Positions 48,621 to 57,743 are shown, counted from the stretch's first letter. The stretch is 64,000 nucleotides of DNA from Psychrobacter sp. Pi2-52 (GCF_904846705.1 NZ_CAJHBS010000002.1:62001-126000); one strand, 5' to 3'. Notes: generated by a model not told the origin, from the sequence alone. A program made the numbers and translations.

Positions 48621-49406
48621 TTATTTGTTTTCTTTATCAATGCTCTCTTTTTCACCGCTTTCTTTTTCAACGCTTTCTTTTTCAATAGCATCTTCTAACT
48701 CAGCGCCTTCTAGCAATGCAAAAGAAGACTCGATGATTTTGTCTGCATCAAGCTGATACTCATACCAGTTGCCCATTATCCCAGCCAACTCATCGAGACC
48801 TTCTTTTCGAAGGGCTGAAAACAACTGAATGGTACAGTTTAAGCCCAGTTTTTTCAGGCGTTTACGAGTCTCAAGGAGGGCGTTCTTAGAAGCACCGTAC
48901 TTCAGTTTATCTGCTTTGGTCAGCAAAATATGTACTGGTAGCTCACCATCGTTTGCCCAGTGTAGCATTTGCTCATCAAAAAACTTAAGTGGATGACGAA
49001 TGTCTGTCATCAGTACCAGACCTGCAAGGCTTGAGCGTGATACCAGGTATTCTTCTAGCTCAACTTGCCATTCTTTTTTCATCTCTAGCGGAACAGCTGC
49101 ATAACCGTAACCAGGCAAATCGACCAAACGTCTGTCAGTATCACCGATACTAAAAAAGTTAATCATCTGCGTGCGTCCAGGTGTCTTAGACGAGCGAGCC
49201 AATTGACGCTGATTGGTTAAGGCGTTGATGGCTGATGATTTGCCAGCGTTTGAGCGACCTGCAAAAGCGACTTCCAATCCCATGTCAGGCGGACAGAGAC
49301 GAAAGGTAGGTGCTGACATCATAAATTCAGTTTGCTGAATTTTCTGACGAGATTTGGTATTGAACAAGGCATGTTCAGCGGCGACATCGTTAAACGGGGT
49401 ACTCAT
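48621..49406 (-). CDS. engB: Ribosome-biogenesis GTPase EngB (YsxC/YihA)
   Basis: Essential GTPase for 50S assembly. G-motifs are GRSNAGKSSAIN (G1), DLPGYGYA (G3), LTKADKLKYG (G4) and SALRKEG (G5). The core ends around residue 235; the last 25 or so residues are an acidic/basic pentapeptide repeat (EKESV, EKESG, EKESI, DKENK) encoded by a 15-bp tandem repeat. This is unlike other EngB proteins, which stop near 200-215 aa. The divergent cytochrome c genes upstream match the engB/cc4 arrangement of pseudomonads. Confidence 0.94.
   Translation of the reverse strand: MSTPFNDVAAEHALFNTKSRQKIQQTEFMMSAPTFRLCPPDMGLEVAFAGRSNAGKSSAINALTNQRQLARSSKTPGRTQMINFFSIGDTDRRLVDLPGYGYAAVPLEMKKEWQVELEEYLVSRSSLAGLVLMTDIRHPLKFFDEQMLHWANDGELPVHILLTKADKLKYGASKNALLETRKRLKKLGLNCTIQLFSALRKEGLDELAGIMGNWYEYQLDADKIIESSFALLEGAELEDAIEKESVEKESGEKESIDKENK
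48631..48690. repeat. 15-bp tandem repeat in the engB 3' end
   Basis: Four units of 15 bases begin TCTTTATCA or TCTTTTTCA at 48631, 48646, 48661 and 48676; the middle two differ by one base. They encode the EKESx repeats at the EngB C-terminus. Confidence 0.85.
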
Positions 49407-49810
49407 AAATGGCTCATTAATCTTAAAAAATTGGATGCGATTATAAAATTTTAGTTAGCTGATGACTCAAGTCATCGATACAGTCAGATAATTGGTAAGG
49501 CAATAGGTAAATCAAGTTAAAACGCTGTTCTTTATCAATACAGTTATGTGCAAATCATAAAAGTAGCTATTTAATATTACTGGCTATTCTATACTATTCC
49601 GTGTCTTACTTATTGAAATAACTGCGATTAGCATCATATAAATAGTAGGATAACATTAAAGTTGGCCAGTCATTAAGACAAGTTCTCAGCTTTAACAAAG
49701 CCATATCCAAATTCCCTATGTTTATATGACATATATTGTTACAATGTTTAACGAGAGACGTTTAATAGAACGATTGATGAGACACGTGAAATATCACGAG
49801 GAGGTGCTCT
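49407..49810. other. Divergent intergenic region engB / cytochrome c5
   Basis: 404 AT-rich bases with no gene. Just before the cytochrome start is the small dyad CGTGA-AATA-TCACG (about 49785-49798), then GAGGAG as the ribosome-binding site. Confidence 0.4.
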
Positions 49811-50146
49811 ATGTTTTCAATCAGTAAACTTCTTAGCACGAGTTATCGCGCTATAACGGCTAGCAGTGCTGCACTATTATTAATTGGCATTATGTTTAGC
49901 AGCGCAAGTGCGGCGGATATCGCCACTACCTATAATAACTCATGTGCAGCCTGTCACGATAGTGGGGCGTTAAATGCCATCAAAAAAGGTGATAGTGCCA
50001 AATGGCAACAGCTGATTAAACAAAAAAGTATGCCGACACTCATTAAGTCTGTCAAAGGTGGTATGCCGCAGATGCCAGCAGGTGGTCTTTGCGACAAATG
50101 TAGTGATGACGATTATCGTAAACTTATCGAATATATGAGCAAATAA
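49811..50146 (+). CDS. Cytochrome c5-like protein
   Basis: Small periplasmic monoheme c-type cytochrome, 111 aa. A signal peptide ends near ASA-AD, followed by the heme site SCAACHDSG, the Met ligand region GGMPQMPAGG and the c5 hallmark LCDKCSDDDYRKLIEYM, whose Cys pair forms a disulfide in this family. GAGGAGG lies before the ATG. It sits 318 bp upstream of cytochrome c4; both donate electrons to terminal oxidases in related bacteria. Confidence 0.9.
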   Translation: MFSISKLLSTSYRAITASSAALLLIGIMFSSASAADIATTYNNSCAACHDSGALNAIKKGDSAKWQQLIKQKSMPTLIKSVKGGMPQMPAGGLCDKCSDDDYRKLIEYMSK

Positions 50147-50464
50147 TCGACTTATAGATATCATTTGAACATATAAAATAAAGCGCTGGGTTAACAACCT
50201 ATCTGCGCTTTTTGTTTTTGCGGCATATTATATATTGTGTTGCCAGAAAACTGATGGATACTATGATTAAGTAGGCAAATGATACAAAGTCTTGCTATAA
50301 TAATCGAAAATAAACCCTGATGTTAGTAAGTACTTTCAGACTGCTTGTGTCCAAGACCTCAAAATATACGCCATTCTCATGATTAAAGAGGCGGCTATAT
50401 CAGGTATCTTACCAGTGCAATCACTCTAAATAATGCTTACGCCGAGCTAGTAGGATTTGTATCA
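50147..50464. other. Intergenic region cytochrome c5 / c4
   Basis: It holds the extended -10 promoter listed separately. A GCGCTGGGTTAACAACCTATCTGCGC segment near 50183-50208 could form a weak hairpin after the c5 gene. No gene is seen. Confidence 0.4.
50293..50301 (+). promoter_or_regulatory. Extended -10 promoter of cytochrome c4
   Basis: TGCTATAAT is a perfect extended -10 element (TGnTATAAT). The -35 region at the usual spacing is poor, as is common for this promoter type. The transcript would have a leader of about 155 bases. Confidence 0.5.
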
Positions 50465-51133
50465 ATGAAAAAGTTAATCGCTGCTGCCAGCTTATGCGTT
50501 GCAAGTTTCAGCGTACAAGCTGCTATTATTGTTCCTGAATATGACGTCAATGCAGGTCAAAAAGTTGCAGAAACCGTTTGTGCCGCTTGTCATGGTCTTA
50601 ATGGCGTCAGCATTGTTCCTGCACAGCCAAACCTTGGCGGCCAAAACGTAAAGTACCTATATAAACAGCTAGTCAACTTTAAAGCAGGTTATCGCAAAAA
50701 CGGTATCATGCAGTCACAAGTTGCTAATCTGTCTCAACAAGACCTAGCAAACGTAGCAGGCTATTACGCCAGTCAAGCGCCTTGGGGCGTTGGCTACGGC
50801 AATCCTGCAACCAACCAAGAAGCGACTAAGCTATTCTTGGGCGGTGATAAGTCGCGCGGTGTTATTGGTTGTGCCGGCTGTCATGGTCCAGATGCTGCAG
50901 GTAATACTTGGGCTGCATTTCCAAAGCTAGGCGGACAGCACGCTCAGTATATTGCTACTCAGCTAAAATTATTCCGTGCCGCTGGACGTGTTGATGATAT
51001 CGATAGCGATGATCAAAAACGAGTCAATGATGCAGCCAAAGAAGGCGAGATGGGTATGATGCAAACGGTTGCATCGAAACTATCAGATCGTGACATTCGT
51101 ATCCTGTCAGACTATGTAAGTGCTATTCACTAA
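50465..51133 (+). CDS. Diheme cytochrome c4
   Basis: Periplasmic or membrane-attached diheme cytochrome, 222 aa. The signal peptide ends near VQA-AI. Two cytochrome c folds follow, with heme sites VCAACHGLNG (about residue 37) and GCAGCHGPDA (about residue 139), each followed by PNLGGQ or PKLGGQHAQYI, and the Met-containing segments GIMQSQV and GMMQTVA as sixth-ligand candidates. Two-domain length and engB proximity both fit cytochrome c4 (cc4). A terminator follows at 51240. Confidence 0.92.
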   Translation: MKKLIAAASLCVASFSVQAAIIVPEYDVNAGQKVAETVCAACHGLNGVSIVPAQPNLGGQNVKYLYKQLVNFKAGYRKNGIMQSQVANLSQQDLANVAGYYASQAPWGVGYGNPATNQEATKLFLGGDKSRGVIGCAGCHGPDAAGNTWAAFPKLGGQHAQYIATQLKLFRAAGRVDDIDSDDQKRVNDAAKEGEMGMMQTVASKLSDRDIRILSDYVSAIH

Positions 51134-51239
51134 TTGAGTCGCACTAATTCAGTATCTGATACATACTTTGCTTTGCATAGAAGACTATTAAGTAAAGTCA
51201 CTAAGTACTGAATCGCATATTGATTATATCTGAATGACT

Positions 51240-51263
51240 AAACCCCGATTTCGGGGTTTTTTT
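51240..51263 (+). terminator. Terminator of cytochrome c4
   Basis: AAACCCCGA-TT-TCGGGGTTT followed by T residues, about 105 bases after the stop. Confidence 0.87.
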
Positions 51264-51491
51264 ATAACTGTTTGTCCCTTATATTAAGACAGTATTTAGC
51301 TGAATTCATTTACAGAAGCCAGTCGTTGCTCTGTATAATTATAAATTATCGTTATTCACTTTATACCGATTTTCAAAATACGATTAGCCTTGTCAAACAT
51401 GTTCAGTCTACCATGCATGGTAATGGCACTTGTTTTGTTTGCCAATCCAGTTTTTGTGAATGGTATTAATTAGATCGTTTGGATTGAAATT
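51264..51491. other. Spacer before the NSS-like gene
   Basis: Together with 51134-51239 this makes a 358-base gap. A TATAAT at about 51335 is a possible -10 for the downstream gene, but its -35 is weak. No gene was seen. Confidence 0.3.
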
Positions 51492-52625
51492 ATGATGATC
51501 CGTTATGCTTCTTATTTTATCGCGGCGCTACTGCCGTTATTGCTATTTCGTTGGTTTGCACCTGCGTCAATTGGTGAGATTGACTTTTGGTTACTATGGC
51601 TATTAGCCATGGTATTGGTTGCGCTGCCAGTTGTTTACGCTGAGATAGCATTGGCCTATCGTAGCGTTGAAGGCCCTCTAGCGGGTATGCAAAAGCTCAC
51701 TCGTGAAGCAGATGTCAGTCCGATCTGGCGTAGCTTTGGTTGGTTAGCGGCATTAGTCTCTATTGTGATTGCAGCATTGGTTATATCTGGCGCAAGTACG
51801 GGTATATTGTCTGCATTAACTGAGCTAAATAGCGTACCCGATGTACCTAGCTTCGCAGTTGCTGCAGGCCTGATGGTCATCGCGGTACTCTTAAGCTTGC
51901 TGGGTGTTGCGCCTTTACCCATTGGTTTAGGATTGATGGTAATAGGATTGCTGCTAGGGTTCGCAAACGGTGTACCCAATGCTGGTTTTGCTATGACTGA
52001 TATCAGTTTGACTGAATGGGCTCGCGCCGTCGCGTTAGCATTAGTCAGTGTTGGTGCGGGTACAGGACTATACTGGTTCGGTCAGAACTTGGTGAGTAAG
52101 CAGACAGTCACAGCGGTAGAAGCAACCAATCAGCAAGCAAACAATAGAGCTGCTACTCGTGAGTACCGTGCAACCAAGTTAGTGTTACCGATTTGGGTGT
52201 TGCAACTGCTGATAGGAGTAGTGGCTTTATTTACTAATGGTATGTCGCTACCACCAATTGGACAGCTGTTATATTGGGGCGGGGTGTTATTTGTGGCCAG
52301 TTACTTACTACATTACAGCACGCAACAGTTAACACATAAGTTTGGATTATTGGTTAGTTTGATAATCACTTTTGCTGTAGCGTTATTATTAGTGGTTGCG
52401 ATTCCGACAGCATGGTTAGTTGGCATCTTGGTCATTATTAGTAGCATTGCTGTACTATTATTATCAGTATTTGCGGGTTGGCAGATGAAGATTAGCCATC
52501 TACGCAAGTCACTAAATTTTAGTAATGAAGCAGTTTATAACTTGTGGCGAGTGGCGATACGTTTAGTCGTACCATTAGCATTACTGCTAGCACTGATAGG
52601 TTGGGTGATGCAGTGGTTGAGCTAA
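51492..52625 (+). CDS. Polytopic membrane protein, shortened NSS (SNF)-like
   Basis: 377-aa inner-membrane protein with about ten hydrophobic segments. The segment ALPVVYAEIALAYRS, then GPLAGMQKLTREADVSPIWRSFGWLAALVSIVIAA, follows the pattern of helices 2-3 of sodium:neurotransmitter symporters (PLLLAE..LG...., then W...GWLG). The helix 1 sodium/substrate motif GNIWRFP is absent and the chain is about 70 residues shorter than bacterial NSS proteins. It may thus be a divergent or non-transporting member. Its end overlaps rnfH slightly if that gene starts at GTG 52613. Confidence 0.6.
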   Translation: MMIRYASYFIAALLPLLLFRWFAPASIGEIDFWLLWLLAMVLVALPVVYAEIALAYRSVEGPLAGMQKLTREADVSPIWRSFGWLAALVSIVIAALVISGASTGILSALTELNSVPDVPSFAVAAGLMVIAVLLSLLGVAPLPIGLGLMVIGLLLGFANGVPNAGFAMTDISLTEWARAVALALVSVGAGTGLYWFGQNLVSKQTVTAVEATNQQANNRAATREYRATKLVLPIWVLQLLIGVVALFTNGMSLPPIGQLLYWGGVLFVASYLLHYSTQQLTHKFGLLVSLIITFAVALLLVVAIPTAWLVGILVIISSIAVLLLSVFAGWQMKISHLRKSLNFSNEAVYNLWRVAIRLVVPLALLLALIGWVMQWLS

Positions 52626-52984
52626 CAGTCGAAGGTCGTGACAACAGTGTGCCACAGTCTACGCAAGCCAATCTAATGACCGTATATCTGGCGTATGCTG
52701 AAAATGAGCAGCGCCAGCATTATCTAGCTTTGCAGGTTAGACAAGGTACTAGTTTGCATGAAGCATTGGCACAAGCGGGATGGCTTGAAAAGTTTGCAGA
52801 ACTGGCAAAGTGGTGTGAGCAAGTAATAGATATCACCACGCCAACTGCGAAACGTTGGCATGTAGGGATTTATGCACAGAAACAGCCACTAAGCTATTTG
52901 TTACAGCCTTTTGACCGTATCGAGGTATATCGCAGTTTAAGCGCTGATCCTATGTCTCAGCGCAAAAATAAATCTCGTAGCTAA
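52613..52984 (+). CDS. rnfH: RnfH-family (UPF0125) ubiquitin-like protein
   Basis: Small protein with a beta-grasp fold. Family features are VYLAYAENEQRQHYLALQV near the N-terminus, GTSLHEALAQAGWLEKF, the VGIYAQKQPLSYLLQPFDRIEVYR core and SADP near the end, matching the RnfH pattern of GIY..., D/RVEIYRPL and ADP. It is somewhat longer than E. coli RnfH, with an insert before HVGIY. The frame is open from GTG 52544; I choose GTG 52613, and ATG 52676 is equally possible. The rnfH-bamE-fur neighbourhood is conserved in gammaproteobacteria. Confidence 0.8.
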   Translation: MVELTVEGRDNSVPQSTQANLMTVYLAYAENEQRQHYLALQVRQGTSLHEALAQAGWLEKFAELAKWCEQVIDITTPTAKRWHVGIYAQKQPLSYLLQPFDRIEVYRSLSADPMSQRKNKSRS

Positions 52985-53017
52985 CCGTTAACTATCTAAG
53001 CCAATAGGTTTCGCTAA

Positions 53018-53437
53018 CTATGATGCTGGCAGACTCTCAATACCTTCGATGCGCGTGACCAAACCATTATCATCAAAATAAACAACTAAATGCTGGCTGG
53101 CGTTTTTAACATCTGCGATGCCTTTACGGCTACCTTCAGTGCCTGCTTTGTAGTCATAAATATAATCCCAGCGTTTAGGCTCAAGAGTATCTCGAATCGC
53201 AGGGCTACCAAGAGTATAAAGAACTTGGTTTTGATTCATCCCCACTTTTAGCTTCTGGGCTTGGGTTTGCGTAATCGCTGTGCCTTGTGGCAAATCAATC
53301 TTATAAACACTCAATAATGAGCAGCCAGACATAGCAACAGTAGCGCTAAGCATACTGGTGATAACGATCTTACGTAATGCGCTTGTGTGGCTTAACGGAC
53401 GGAAATTTAATGTCTTTATCATGGTAAGATGACTCAT
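53018..53437 (-). CDS. bamE: Outer-membrane assembly lipoprotein BamE (SmpA/OmlA)
   Basis: Lipoprotein of the BAM complex that inserts beta-barrel proteins. The signal peptide with lipobox MSGCSLL precedes VYKIDLPQGTAITQTQAQKLKVGMNQNQVLYTLGSPAI, the BamE signature, then the WDYIYDY strand and HLVVYFDDNGLVTRIEG. The frame extends to 53557, but I choose ATG 53437 (MSHLTMIKTL...) because it gives a normal signal peptide; ATG 53422 is the alternative. It is divergent from fur and convergent with rnfH. Confidence 0.92.
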   Translation of the reverse strand: MSHLTMIKTLNFRPLSHTSALRKIVITSMLSATVAMSGCSLLSVYKIDLPQGTAITQTQAQKLKVGMNQNQVLYTLGSPAIRDTLEPKRWDYIYDYKAGTEGSRKGIADVKNASQHLVVYFDDNGLVTRIEGIESLPAS

Positions 53438-53754
53438 AAGAAATGAATTAGGTGTGGCCAGCGTTAGGTCGTACCAGTCTGACCGACAATCTTGGACAAA
53501 TGATACGTCATTTACTTGCAATTGCCTACCACTTACGACATTATTTACCAAACACAATCTGAATAGTTAGATTAATTATATTTTAAATTCATAGGCTTGC
53601 ATCTCGATATTTAGAAAATAATAAGAGAGATGTCTGCGTAAGTTTCATCAGTTTATTATTAATCATTTACTTTATATTAAATAAAAATAATCTTTGTTGA
53701 TTATTCATCTCATATTTTCTATTAGTTAAGGCTGTCACAGTCAAAAGGGATATT
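53438..53754. promoter_or_regulatory. Divergent bamE/fur control region
   Basis: A strongly AT-rich region. AATAATC-TTTGTT-GATTATT (53686-53705) is a perfect 7-bp dyad about 50 bp before fur and could be an operator. It shares ATAAT/ATTAT words with Fur boxes but is not a clean match to the 19-bp consensus. AAAGGGA precedes the fur ATG. Confidence 0.35.
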
Positions 53755-54189
53755 ATGGCTTCTTTTACCAATCAAGATTTACGTAGAGCAGGACTCAAGG
53801 TCACGTTACCTCGTATCAAAATTTTAGAGCTATTAGAAAGCGCAGAGCTGCATCACATGAGTGCAGAAGAAGTGTATAAGGCGCTTATCGAGCAAGGTGA
53901 AGACGTAGGTCTTGCCACTGTCTATCGTGTCCTAACACAGTTTGAGCAAGCAGGTATTGTTGAGCGTCATAACTTTGAAAACAATCTATCTGTATTCGAG
54001 ATTACCCAAGAAGAGCATCACGATCATCTAGTTTGTGATGTGTGTGGCAAAATTATAGAGTTTCATAATGAAGTCATCGAAGAAGAGCAGCTGAAAGTAG
54101 CAGAAAAACATGGCTTTAAACTGTCTGGGCATTCTCTTGTGCTATATGGTATCTGCGCGGATCAAGCCTGTAGAGATAGCGCGAAGTAA
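53755..54189 (+). CDS. fur: Ferric uptake regulator Fur
   Basis: Iron-responsive dimeric repressor. The N-terminal winged helix (DLRRAGLKVTLPRIKILELLE, then EDVGLATVYRVLTQFEQAGIVER) is followed by the metal and dimer domain with EEHHDHLVCDVCGKIIEF, the E/H ligand region and CADQAC near the end. The length of 144 aa is typical. AAAGGGA is a good ribosome-binding site. The gene is monocistronic with a bidirectional terminator. Confidence 0.97.
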   Translation: MASFTNQDLRRAGLKVTLPRIKILELLESAELHHMSAEEVYKALIEQGEDVGLATVYRVLTQFEQAGIVERHNFENNLSVFEITQEEHHDHLVCDVCGKIIEFHNEVIEEEQLKVAEKHGFKLSGHSLVLYGICADQACRDSAK

Positions 54190-54249
54190 TTGTCTAGCGT
54201 ATAAGTAGAAACGCTTATTTCTATCAGCACTACGATATCGAACAGTAAA

Positions 54250-54281
54250 AAACCCTCGTTATTTATAACGAGGGTTTCTTT
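54250..54281. terminator. Bidirectional terminator fur / pilU
   Basis: AAACCCTCGTTAT-TT-ATAACGAGGGTTT with A and T runs on either side, between convergent genes. Confidence 0.88.
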
Positions 54282-54315
54282 TTATATGTCTATTATGCCT
54301 AGAAAGCGCAATAAT

Positions 54316-55437
54316 TTAGCTTACATCTAACGATAAACTATCAGCACCTTCATCTAAATTAGCCTTACCGTTTTTGCTACTAAGCTTAATTTTGAGGCGC
54401 AAATCGTTAGGAGAGTCGGCATGTAGAATCGCTTCTTTATACGTTATCTCTCCTTGCTCATACAAATCAAAAAGTGCCTGATCAAAGGTTTGCATACCAC
54501 TGTCTCGTGAGCGTGTCATCACATCTTTGATTTCATGAACTTCCCCTTTACGAATATAGTCACTAATCAGCTGCGAATTTAGCAAAATCTCAATAGCAGC
54601 GCGTCGCCCTTTACCATCAGGTGTGGGGATAAGTTGCTGCGCGATAATAGCTTGCAGGTTCAACGACAAATCCATAAACAATTGATTATGGCGATTGGTT
54701 TCAAAGAAGTGAATGATACGATCGATTGCTTGGTTAGCATTGTTTGCGTGCAACGTTGCAAATACTAAATGACCTGTCTCAGCATACTGGATAGCGTAGT
54801 TCATGACTTCACGGTTACGAATCTCACCGATTAAGATGACATCGGGTGCTTGGCGTAGCGTGTTTTTTAGGCCTGCTTCAAATGAATGGGTATCGATACC
54901 AACTTCACGCTGAGTAATAATACAGCCACGATGCTTATGAATAAATTCAATAGGGTCTTCTATCGTAATGATATGACCATGAGAGTTTTGATTGCGATGT
55001 CCTATCATTGCTGCAAGGGTAGTAGATTTACCTGTACCCGTTGCGCCAACTAATAGAACAATACCACGTTTTTTCATGGCCAATTCTTTTAGCGCTGGCG
55101 GTAAACGTAACTCTTCGACCGTTGGAATGTTGTTTTCAATTTTCCGTAAAATCATTCCTGCCATGTCGCGTTGTACAAATGCACTGACTCGAAAGCGAGC
55201 TTGCTGTGCTTCATCAGAGATGGCAAATTGACACTCGTTGGTTTCTTCAAACTCTTTTTGCTGGCTTGGCGTCATTACGCCTTTGACCAATCTCATGGTT
55301 TGCTCAGCACTCAAAGGTGTCCTACCGACAGGTAAGATTTTTCCATTCACTTTCATGGAAGGTGCTACGTCAGCAGTAATAAAAAGGTCAGAGCCATTTT
55401 TGCTGATCATTAACTGTAATAGTTTATCAATGTCCAT
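54316..55437 (-). CDS. pilU: Type IV pilus retraction ATPase PilU
   Basis: Cytoplasmic hexameric ATPase that assists PilT in pilus retraction. The N-terminal PAS-like part (GSDLFITADVAPSMKVNGKI) is followed by Walker A VGATGTGKSTT, the Asp box ITIEDPIEFIH, Walker B VILIGEIRNREV and the His box AETGHLVFATLHANNANQ. The variant IGEIRNREVMNYA and the C-terminal GITYKEAILHADSPNDLRLKIK distinguish PilU from PilT. AGGTG lies before the ATG. It is downstream of pilT with a 132-bp gap. Confidence 0.95.
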   Translation of the reverse strand: MDIDKLLQLMISKNGSDLFITADVAPSMKVNGKILPVGRTPLSAEQTMRLVKGVMTPSQQKEFEETNECQFAISDEAQQARFRVSAFVQRDMAGMILRKIENNIPTVEELRLPPALKELAMKKRGIVLLVGATGTGKSTTLAAMIGHRNQNSHGHIITIEDPIEFIHKHRGCIITQREVGIDTHSFEAGLKNTLRQAPDVILIGEIRNREVMNYAIQYAETGHLVFATLHANNANQAIDRIIHFFETNRHNQLFMDLSLNLQAIIAQQLIPTPDGKGRRAAIEILLNSQLISDYIRKGEVHEIKDVMTRSRDSGMQTFDQALFDLYEQGEITYKEAILHADSPNDLRLKIKLSSKNGKANLDEGADSLSLDVS

Positions 55438-55569
55438 ATCGCACCTGTACCAGATGTAAGTCAGTTAAAATCATATTTTAAATACGTGAGTAAAAAGTAA
55501 GAGAGTAATTACAGAGACCATAAGTTGTTTATTATTTTTAGTGGTATCTGTTAGTACTATCTATCAATA

Positions 55570-56625
55570 CTATAAAAATGCCTCGGGTTGCTTGGCATAA
55601 GGACGTGCAACATCTTTACTAATGGTTCCCTTACTTACCAAGTTCTTTAACGTCTGATCAAGGGTGATCATGCCATCGCCTGCACCTGTTTGGATGGCAG
55701 AGTACATTTGAGCGATTTTGTTCTCACGTATCAAGTTACGGATAGCAGGGGTACCTATCATGATTTCATGGGCGGCTATACGTCCACCTGCTTGACGACG
55801 CAGCAATGTCTGTGAAATAACAGCCTGCAATGATTCTGACAGCATAGCGCGAATCATGTCTTTTTCAGCCGCTGGGAACACATCAATAACACGGTCAATT
55901 GTCTTAGCGGCTGAGCTAGTATGCAAAGTACCGAACACTAAGTGACCGGTCTCTGCCGCTGTAAGTGCTAAGCGGATGGTCTCAAGGTCACGCAGCTCAC
56001 CGACCAAAATAACATCAGGATCCTCACGTAGGGCAGAGCGCAATGCTGGCTCAAAACCCAAAGTATCACGGTGTACTTCACGTTGATTGATCAAGCTTTT
56101 TTTAGACTGATGCACAAATTCAATCGGGTCTTCGATAGTTAAAATATGCTCTTTACGGCTTTCGTTAATATAGTCAATCATCGCCGCAAGTGTTGTCGAT
56201 TTACCTGAGCCGGTTGGGCCCGTGACCAAAACCACACCACGCTTAAAGTCTGAAACGCGTCTAAAGACATCGCCCATACCTAAGTCTTCCATCGTTAATA
56301 CTTTGGAAGGAATGGTACGAAATACAGCGCCTGCACCGCGATTTTGATTAAAAGCGTTGACACGAAAACGTGCTAGATTAGGAATTTCAAAAGAAAAATC
56401 CGTTTCAAAAAACTCCTCAAAGTCGGCACGTTGCTTATCATTCATGATGTCATAAATAAGCTGATGCACAACTTGATGGGTCATCTCTGGCATATTAATA
56501 CGTGTCATTTCACCATCAACACGTATCATTGCCGGCATACCCGCTGAAATATGTAAATCTGACGCCTTATGCTTAACCGTAAAGCGCAGCAAGTCTTCGA
56601 TATTAAGATTATTTTTTTCAGCCAT
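55570..56625 (-). CDS. pilT: Type IV pilus retraction ATPase PilT
   Basis: Main retraction motor for twitching and DNA uptake. Motifs are ASDLHISAGMPAMIRVDGEM at the start, Walker A VTGPTGSGKSTT, LTIEDPIEFVHQSKK, Walker B DPDVILVGELRDLETIRLA, AETGHLVFGTLHTSSAAKTIDR, and the C-terminal AIRNLIRENKIAQMYSAIQTG, which contains the AIRNLIRE retraction motif. The 351-aa length is standard. AGGA is upstream of the ATG. The pilT/yggS divergence is conserved in pseudomonads. Confidence 0.97.
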   Translation of the reverse strand: MAEKNNLNIEDLLRFTVKHKASDLHISAGMPAMIRVDGEMTRINMPEMTHQVVHQLIYDIMNDKQRADFEEFFETDFSFEIPNLARFRVNAFNQNRGAGAVFRTIPSKVLTMEDLGMGDVFRRVSDFKRGVVLVTGPTGSGKSTTLAAMIDYINESRKEHILTIEDPIEFVHQSKKSLINQREVHRDTLGFEPALRSALREDPDVILVGELRDLETIRLALTAAETGHLVFGTLHTSSAAKTIDRVIDVFPAAEKDMIRAMLSESLQAVISQTLLRRQAGGRIAAHEIMIGTPAIRNLIRENKIAQMYSAIQTGAGDGMITLDQTLKNLVSKGTISKDVARPYAKQPEAFL

Positions 56626-56980
56626 AATTTGATATTCCTATCACTTAGTCTAGGTAAGACAAAACACTATAAAAGTACGTGGTAAACTATTTATCGATAG
56701 CCTTAGTATAATAAGAGATGATAAGAAGTTCACCAGTACAGGTCTTTACCATCACTAGCATATTCAGCAGCATATGTTAAAGCATGTAACAATATCATAA
56801 CAAGACTATGAGTATTTAACCATCTACTAAATTAAGAAAAACCAAAACTGGATCGTTTTAAAATAATTCTTATAGGAGTTATTTCTAATTTACTTTTAAA
56901 AATCGGATAGTTATATTTTTTTTATAATAAAAATTGCAGAAAAAAATCTCAAAAAATTAATCAAGCAATAAGGGCAGAGC
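56626..56980. other. Divergent intergenic region pilT/yggS
   Basis: 355 bases, extremely AT-rich from 56820 to 56965 with many A and T tracts, possibly curved. Promoters of both genes should be here; no clear pair of hexamers was chosen and no -24/-12 element was seen on either strand. Confidence 0.4.
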
Positions 56981-57697
56981 ATGAAGGAAATGAATGGCAA
57001 TATTGATGAAGTGACACTTATCGATAATTGGCAACAAGTTAGTAAGCAGATGAAGCAAGCGTGTGATCATGCTGACAGACAGGCTGATAATGTTATGCTG
57101 CTGGCTGTTTCGAAAACGAAACCTGCCGATATGATCGCAACTTTAGCGAAGCAGGGACAGTGTGATTTTGGTGAAAACTATCTACAAGAAGCCATCGAAA
57201 AAATTACTGCTCTTAAAGCTCAACCTGTAGGCAAGAGTATCGTTTGGCATTATATCGGTAGTATTCAGCGTAATAAGACACGTGACATTGCAGAGCACTT
57301 TGATTGGGTGCAAACGGTTGAGCGCGATATCATCGCCAAACGATTGAATGATCAACGACCAGCTGACCTGCCGCCATTGAATGTGTTGATCCAATTAAAT
57401 ATCGATAATGAAGATAGCAAGTCAGGATGCCTGCCAGCCCAGTTGCCAGAACTGATAACAGCGATCAAAGAGTATGAGCGTTTACAGCTACGAGGTTTGA
57501 TGATTATTCCTGCTAAAGCAAATACGGATGCCTTTGCTCGAACTAAGCAGTTGTTTGAAGAGGTCAAAGCCGATTGTCCAGAATTAAATAATTGGGATAC
57601 GCTTAGTATGGGTATGAGTGGCGATATGGCAGAAGCGATAGAAAACGGCACAACGATGGTACGTGTCGGCACCGCTATCTTTGGTCAACGTGCTTAA
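56981..57697 (+). CDS. yggS: YggS-family PLP homeostasis protein
   Basis: Cytoplasmic pyridoxal-phosphate-binding protein of the YggS/PROSC family, linked to vitamin B6 homeostasis; no catalytic reaction is established. The PLP Lys is in VMLLAVSKTKPADMI, followed by FGENYLQEAIEKI, WHYIGSIQRNKTRDI, VLIQLNIDNEDSKSGC, RGLMIIP, and the phosphate-binding SMGMSGDMAEAIENG and VRVGTAIFG. Length (238 aa) is normal. Confidence 0.95.
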   Translation: MKEMNGNIDEVTLIDNWQQVSKQMKQACDHADRQADNVMLLAVSKTKPADMIATLAKQGQCDFGENYLQEAIEKITALKAQPVGKSIVWHYIGSIQRNKTRDIAEHFDWVQTVERDIIAKRLNDQRPADLPPLNVLIQLNIDNEDSKSGCLPAQLPELITAIKEYERLQLRGLMIIPAKANTDAFARTKQLFEEVKADCPELNNWDTLSMGMSGDMAEAIENGTTMVRVGTAIFGQRA

Positions 57698-57710
57698 AAC
57701 AATGTGAATA

Positions 57711-57737
57711 GGCTAGTTAAGCATTCTTTAACTAGCC
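57711..57737. repeat. Hairpin between yggS and the CBS protein gene
   Basis: Perfect 10-bp arms GGCTAGTTAA / TTAACTAGCC with a 7-base loop, lying between convergent stop codons 14 and 7 bases away. There is no T-run on either side. Confidence 0.7.
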
Positions 57738-57743
57738 AGTAAA

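Noticed and set aside
53641..53754. Classical Fur box upstream of fur
   Set aside because: AT-rich words resemble GATAAT hexamers, but no contiguous 19-bp match was found; only a dyad is reported, at low confidence.
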